Position numbers and translations under genes: made by a program
Origin: Agroathelia rolfsii
Lineage: Eukaryota > Basidiomycota > Agaricomycetes > Amylocorticiales > Amylocorticiaceae
DNA: 64,000 bases
Reading direction: 5' to 3'
Assembly: GCA_018343915.1 (NCBI GenBank)
Contig: JABRWF010000007.1
Span: 62,001 to 126,000, forward strand
Notes under the pieces: model-generated
What the model saw: only the letters and a program-made list of their open reading frames with translations
What the model was told of the DNA's origin: nothing
Databases searched by the model: none
Shown: positions 57,096-64,000 of the stretch, in pieces
Layout of the letters: every line of letters begins with the position of its first letter
Numbering within the stretch: the first letter of the stretch is position 1

Positions 57096-59139
57096 TTAAT
57101 AATCAGCGTAAGTTAGCCATATTCTTGAGCCGGGCTCTATTCCAAACCATCCTACATCTTTACTATCCTCGGTGCTGCTCTTGCCTGGAAGTTCCATCAT
57201 GCCATCTGGCATTTCTAACCAAAGCTTTACGCTCCCACTTGGTTTTACAGCTTTCCCTTGTTGCGCACTCAAAGCGCTGGCAAGTGACCGTGCCGCTTTC
57301 AAACGTAGCGTCTTTAGGGGCATGCTGGGAAGGATTTTGAGCGTTGTCTCCACTGACCCATTAGATGCATCTAAAGCCTTGGGTATATCAGGTGGAGATG
57401 TTGAGTGGACGACCGTGATATCTGAAGCGATAAAGTTGAGGATCCATGCCATGGTCGATGAAATACAGGAAAACTTACTGATCAACCGACTACCCATGTT
57501 ATCCTTAGCGTGAATGTTAGGGGTCTGGTGCCTCTGCGTCTCAATTGTGCCAAGATGCTCTGAAATTTGATTGCGCCTTTCAGTGTGAAGGCGCATATGA
57601 TAGAAATAATTAATACCCACTCAGGGAGAGTTGTTTCCATCGTTTTTCCTCTTCTGCCTTGCCCGCATCGTCCCCCTCGGCGCTATCTGCAGCACGGCTC
57701 TGGACATTCTCTTGCTGTTTCTGGATCCAGCTAATCCACCACCGCTCGTCGTCGGTGCGTTCTCGAGCCGTCACCTCGCCGCCATCGAGGAACTTGAGGT
57801 GAGGTAAGCGTGCTATCGTCTGAGGTCGAACGTTCCCATCACCTGTTAATATCCTTTTGAGTCAAAGTCTTTTGGGGGGCACATCGACAGCACTGAAGAT
57901 GAGGACGAAGTTACCTGCCAACGGCGTACCCGCCAGATAGAGTGATTCGAGGGCTGGCAAACGCAGGTTTAGGTAAGCTGCTAATGTTCGATGCGTCGTC
58001 GTTGGTGATAGGGCAGTGCCAGCCAACGAAAGGTGCTTGATTTGGAGCGGTTCACGAGCAGGTGAAGATGACAGTGTCGTGATCGGGTTGTCAGCCAATA
58101 CGACCCGGATGAGCGAAGGTAGATGAAATGTGGAGAGCGAAGTGAGCACGTCGTCGAGATGTGTAAAGGCGTTGGAGGCGAGGTTGATGGTTTCCAAATT
58201 CGTGCCACCGCCGTAGGACGTCATATTGCCCTCTTCATCGTGGTATCGTAGGGAAGACCAATCGTTGGCGCCGACCTCCAAGAGCTTCAGTCGTGGTGTT
58301 GAGGGCAAAATCATTTTTCGGACCAGGGAGAGGGAGAAGTGGGGGGCAGGCAATGCAGACACAAGTGTGAGGGTTGTAAGGTTACTCAGGCCTAGATCAG
58401 CCCCAGTTGACTTAGGCAGACATAGACGAGTGTAGCTATATCATGTGAGGGGGAAACAGAGATATGTTTTGATCAGCACGCCGTGCTGCCCAGAGAAAGA
58501 GGGTAAATGCACTTGAGGACTAAACGTTGCAATCGAGGGAGTTCTCGAGTAATCTTGGACAGCTCATCCCAGGAGGCCAGGAGAGATTCGGAGAGATCCA
58601 AGCCCTCGACGTCTGGCACATGAGATCAGAAGAAATGAAACCAGAGCATACCGTTAGCAACACATGAGAGACAATGATGAGAGAGCGCCAGGAGGAGACA
58701 GACTAGGGCAAGTTTGCGCGATGGCACCGTCAACGTCTTCTGCCTTGCTAACATCGGTCAGGCTGACCTCTTTTAATTTGGCCAGGTCTGAAAACTTGCT
58801 CCTGATCTTGTCCAGGCCTGTCGCATCGACTTCGATGAGACCGCCAGAGCCACCGAGGAGGACAGACTCGGTACCCCCGACAAGGCCATCGATATATTTG
58901 GCCTTGAGTGCCGCCAGGAAATTATTGCCCAGTTCGAGCTCTGGCGCATTGGGGCGTATGAACGAGCCGCTCGTGGGGCGCGATGCGGAGAAATAGCGGT
59001 TGCCCTTGAGCGAGCCGTCGTGCTTGCCCCGCGCACTGTCGTCCCAGTCGACGCCGAGCCAGGCGCCGGCCGTGCTTTCGATAGGACCTTGATACAGGAT
59101 GGTTCCAGTATGTCCTCGTTGTCGGATACGTTGAGGCAT
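57096..59139 (-). CDS. PAC2: tubulin-folding cofactor E (TBCE)
   Basis: TBCE binds alpha-tubulin and helps assemble or dissociate the tubulin dimer in the cytosol. The start at 59139 reads MPQRIRQRGHTGTILYQGPI. An N-terminal CAP-Gly domain (AWLGVDWDDSARGKHDGSLK) is in place, with GKHDG in the GKNDG position. Leucine-rich repeats follow over several exons: LDLSESLLASWDELSKI, LETINLASNAFTHLDDVL, LIRVVLADNPITTL and KHLSLAGTALSP. LKFLDGGEVTARERTDDERW marks the end of the repeats. The last exon holds the ubiquitin-like domain (LKTLRLKAARSLASALSAQQ ... GSRIWLTYADY). The gene is complete and looks functional. It lies between KNH copy D and OYE; the other blocks have lost it. Confidence 0.88.
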
Positions 59140-59907
59140 GATGAAAGTGAGATGATGAGAAATGGCGAGGAATAATTTCTTTGTAGGATTCCATCATCCA
59201 CCGTGACTGGCATGGAAGTGAGCAACATCTCTTGGTCTACTACCAATATCATCTACACCCAGAACCCCCAACACTTTCATACTGCACTGGCACGGCAAAA
59301 GCAATGTATGCATATTATCATTTTGTCTTTTTTCTAGTTAACTATATATCTGGAATGACGGCAACAAATGCAATACACCACCATCTTCGAATTGCCCAAA
59401 GTGTAACTTGAAGACTTCTATCTCATCAAGAGTTCTGTTCTTGTCATCAGCTCCAGGTAGAAACGATCTGTGGCTCCTTCCCAGATTGCCCATTTCGTCA
59501 TCCATCATGAACACGAATGATAATGGGCTCATTCGTCGCTCCTATGGCGAATTACTTGTTGACGGTTGCTTCCCATTCCTGTGGAATCCTATCCTCCTCG
59601 TTCCTTGCTAGAATGGCATGGCTGAAATGCGCTCTATCCAATCATTATATGCACCCGGAAATCTCACTAAATCTTGGGATCCAACTTACGTTTCCTTCAA
59701 AGCATCTGTGCATTATATGCCTATGTCTCCTTACGAGTCATCCGCTAGTGCCTACTCTTGCCTTGTCGTTATTATTATCGCTGGCCGGCCGATTTCCGGG
59801 CTTCTTCATCTCCACTTGTTTTTTTCATCTTTTTGGGGTGGGAAGAAATGAGACAAGACCAACAACATACTCTCACTAATCTCTGACCTCTCCGAGAGTC
59901 CTCTCCC
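59140..59907. promoter_or_regulatory. divergent intergenic region, TBCE / OYE
   Basis: About 770 bp. From about 59280 onward it is the source-like copy of the flank repeated in blocks C and D (CACTGGCACGGCAAAAGCAA, AGAAACGATC, GGCCGGCCGATTTCCGGGCT). Short frames here are not supported. Confidence 0.55.
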
Positions 59908-61306
<1,399 letters not shown>

Positions 61307-61636
61307 AGCTACTTAGACAACAGATTTGCTTGTACACTTTACCCACCAACGACCAACAATTTCAAGAGTTGATAATCGTCATGTATTACTATGCGACATT
61401 GTAGGTATCGTATTTAATGTGTATGCGGATATCGAGGCTTTATAGCACCCGTGAAATTGGATGTACTGTATGAGCTGGGGATGTATACTAGTGGAACAAT
61501 GCAAAAGGTATCAAATGTAGTAATGCAACTGTTGAAAGCGTCGAGTGGCAATGTGGACTATCGTGCTAAAATGCAATAAAGCGAACTATGCAATGAAAAT
61601 AAGACCAAGAGAAGAAATATGCAATGATATCTATAA
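61307..61636. other. intergenic region between convergent OYE and F-box gene
   Basis: About 330 bp of AT-rich 3' sequence. I see no element. Confidence 0.4.
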
Positions 61637-63638
61637 TCAAAGCCTGATGAATGAAGTGTCCATGCCATGTGCAAAGTCCCAAATGCAGATTCGTTGGTCT
61701 TCTCCACAAGAAACAACCTAGACATATCAATGAGGGTTAATAATGCGTTAACAAAGGACATCATTCAAACATACTTTGGTGCCGTCAAAAGCAATGCAAA
61801 AAATGCGCCCAGAGTGACCACCCGTAAGGTCGGCCACTAACGCACCCGTATTACGGTTCCATACCTTGATTGTTAAGTCGTAACTCCCACTGACAACAAA
61901 GTCTTCACCAAGGGCAACACTGCGCACAAGGTCGTTATGGCCTCGGGAGTCTCCAGCGGCCTCGGTAGCAGCTGGCGCAATGGCGCCGCAGAATGTACAG
62001 ACGACAGGTGCAGACATAGCGGTGCGAACCGGCTCAGCGGTGCTCCAGCTATGGTCATGAGCTGCCTGTTGGGTGACGTCAAACAATCGGAGATGCTTGT
62101 CCGAAGACCCAGAGAGGACATGAGGGAGCCGCAGATCAATAGCTGCAATTCTGTGGTCGAGATCAGAAAACTATGAACGTCTCATTTAAAAACAGAATCT
62201 CACCCTCTGATATGATGGTTTTCCAGGACCCGCACTAAAGCACCAGTTTTTCCATCCCACAGCCGAATCGAACGATCACCGGATCCGGAAACGATGAGAT
62301 CCGAGTCAGCCGCCAAAGATACAGCATTGACAGCAGCGCGATGACCATCCAAGACATGCTCCCGCTCCAAAGAAGGAAATTTGTAGGTACGTACGGTTCG
62401 ATCTAGTAGCAATAAATGAATAAATCCTGATGGCCTAGGCACCGGTCAAGCAACACGATTTACTTACCTTTAGAACATGACACGAGTCTCTGGTGATCAA
62501 AACGAACACAGAGCACACTGTCCGTATGATCGCCGATGACACCAACTAGACGGCACTCCGCACCGTCAGCCGGTTCAAGCTCCCACACAACCACTTTGCG
62601 ATCACTGCCACCTGTAGCTACATAGCCATCCGCAACTGCCAAGCTCAACACACTGCTCTGATGTATGCCAGAGATAACTCTGAGCACCGTACCGGTGCGT
62701 AGATCCCATTCACGTACGGTGTGGTCTTTAGAACCTGTGAATAGGGTCTGCACGCCAGTCCGAGGATGGGTATAAAGAGCCAAGCAATATATTGTAGAGG
62801 TGTGAGGACCTAGATAGGAAGGCCCCGGGAGAGCAGTAGCACGAGTTTGCAGAACAGAGACGCGGCAAGAGGAGGACAAAATACGAGAGTAAATCCGCGT
62901 ATGTGAGAGATACAAGAGTTTGTAATCGGGCGTAAGATGCTGCGACGGCTGGAGGGCTGGCAGAGAAGCGGGAGCAGAGTGACGTATTCTGAGTTCCGAC
63001 TTTAGCTTGAGTCTTTGAGAGCCGTAGGACATGGGCGCAGGAAAGCTGACGTCAGGAGACAATGAGGGGTAGGAAGCAGATGCATATCCTGAATCATTGA
63101 CGTGGGCGGTAACAACTTCATGCCTTGTATGCATAGGTTCATCTTCGTCGTCACCCATACCCTCGTCGTCTTCGTCGTCTGTCGGCTGACTTTGACCTTG
63201 AAGGACAAGATCAAGCATCCTATTTGCTGATGGTTGTTTCCACTCCCAGCCCCGTGAATGACAGAGGGACTTCCAGAGCGATGGTTCATTAGCGAGACGC
63301 TGCCACCTGTGGCATACGAGGCTACATTCCAAGAGAGTGGGCGCGGCCAAGTGGGACAAAATAAGCAGGGCAAGTTCATCGGGAAGAGACTAGAAGGGAT
63401 ATTTGGTTGAGTGGGTGGTCATGAATGAACACAATATTGCGGCATACTCCAACTAAATCGAACTGCAAGAGGGGCGCTATGCGACGTTGTATTCCTGCTA
63501 GACGCGACCTCGGTAGTGACGCCAAAAGCTTTAAAACAAGTTCTACAGATGGCGTATTAGCAAAAAAACGACCACGAAAAAGTAAGGCATGGATAATGCA
63601 CCTTCACGCTCAATTTCAGAGGCCTGTTGGGGGTTCAT
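61637..63638 (-). CDS. F-box/WD40 protein, Cdc4/Pop1-like
   Basis: This is a likely substrate receptor of an SCF ubiquitin ligase. The start at 63638 reads MNPQQASEIERE. A short intron leads to ELVLKLLASLPRSRLAGIQR and RRIAPLLQFDLVG, the dimerisation-type segment seen in Cdc4-class proteins. Another intron leads to the F-box: SLPDELALLILSHLAAPTLL, ECSLVCHRWQRLANEPSLWK. An acidic spacer (DDEDDEGMGDDEDE) and a long linker precede WD repeats: YCLALYTHPRTGVQTLFTGS, KDHTVREWDLRTG, SVLSLAVADGYVATGGSDRK, DHTDSVLCVRFDHQRLVSCS, AVNAVSLAADSDLIVSGSGD, AIDLRLPHVLSGSSDKHLRL, LVRSVALGEDFVVSGSYDLT and VVSCGEDQRICIWDFAHG. The stop is at 61637. The substrate cannot be inferred. Confidence 0.86.
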
Positions 63639-63912
63639 GGTCAAGGAGAGATGGGGAGAGCTGATGCTTGCCCCAGCATCGTTGTGGTGACTGAGCTCGC
63701 CGTGATTGGCCAGCGGAGTCTCAAATGGCTCAAAGAGACGATGACTAGAAACAGGATCAAATAATAAACAAAAATCATGATCGTTCTCAGCTCGTTGCTG
63801 TGTAACGGACTCGGTAAATCACCGTGATGGCATTTAGAAAATCACAATCTATTTGATATAGCTACTAAATATCAGATATAGTGTACATCCTGTGAAGGGA
63901 GGTTTATTGTCT
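63639..63912. other. intergenic region left of the edge gene
   Basis: About 275 bp. It is the upstream side of the F-box gene and the 3' side of the partial gene at the edge. No element is seen. Confidence 0.35.
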
Positions 63913-64000
63913 CTAAAGGTGCGAGTGCTGCCCTTCAGTAGGATGGAAAGGATAGTTCGTGTATCCATCCTCAGGATCGTCCAAAGTGGTGTAGTACTTG
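63913..64000 (-). CDS. C-terminal end of an unidentified gene, perhaps OYE-like (partial)
   Basis: Read on the minus strand, the last 88 bases give KYYTTLDDPEDGYTNYPFHP and TEGQHSHL-stop at 63913. The stretch DPEDGYTNYPF resembles the C-terminal tail of Old Yellow Enzymes, including the one in this window (EEGYTDYPFYQ). Only 28 codons are available, so this identification is tentative. Confidence 0.4.
   Translation of the reverse strand, partial: KYYTTLDDPEDGYTNYPFHPTEGQHSHL

Overview
The window is a nuclear segment from a filamentous basidiomycete, most likely an Agaricomycete. Genes are dense and closely packed on both strands. Almost all are split by introns of about 50-70 bases with fungal-type GT...AG borders. 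The set includes a Zn2Cys6/fungal-trans regulator, a DASH kinetochore subunit, a PNS1-type transporter and Kre9/KNH-like secreted proteins. Gene boundaries below come from reading exons by eye; I could not run homology searches or check transcripts.

Left part (1-19.3 kb): mostly housekeeping genes. In order: a TRF4-type poly(A) polymerase (-, cut by the left edge), tyrosyl-DNA phosphodiesterase TDP1 (+), a small GNAT acetyltransferase (+), a NIF3-like protein (+), a PNS1/CTL transporter (-), DASH subunit DAD3 (+), Arp2/3 subunit ARPC1 (-), an AKR7-type aldo-keto reductase (+), the ribosome-biogenesis protein LCP5/neuroguidin (-) and a bHLH transcription factor with polyalanine tracts (-).

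Middle (19.3-45.8 kb): a 6.8-kb gene-poor stretch (19.3-26.1 kb) separates the bHLH gene from a Zn2Cys6 transcription factor (-). Then follow a small three-exon Bet1/Sft1-type SNARE (+), the head-to-head 26S proteasome lid pair RPN6 (-) and RPN7 (+), mitochondrial tRNA 2-thiouridylase MTU1 (-), a membrane-anchored SH3 protein (+), the TIM23-motor protein PAM17 (-) and a large SNF2-family ATPase (+).

Right part (44.7-64 kb): the unusual region. Four paralogous secreted proteins with a Kre9/KNH-like fold (copies A-D) each have the same four-exon structure and a conserved promoter. In front of copies B, C and D lies a decayed chimeric fragment: the 5' end of an Old Yellow Enzyme (OYE) gene joined to the 3' part of the SNF2 ATPase gene. 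The intact SNF2 gene stands at the left end of the array and the intact OYE gene at the right end. This is what a tandem duplication with breakpoints inside SNF2 and OYE would leave, followed by amplification and decay. The array also holds a TA-flanked MITE-like element, a 772-bp element with 275-bp perfect inverted arms, imperfect tandem repeats, GC-AG introns and a damaged splice donor in copy B. TBCE (-, tubulin cofactor E) sits between copy D and OYE. A Cdc4-like F-box/WD40 gene (-) and a partial gene (-) close the window.
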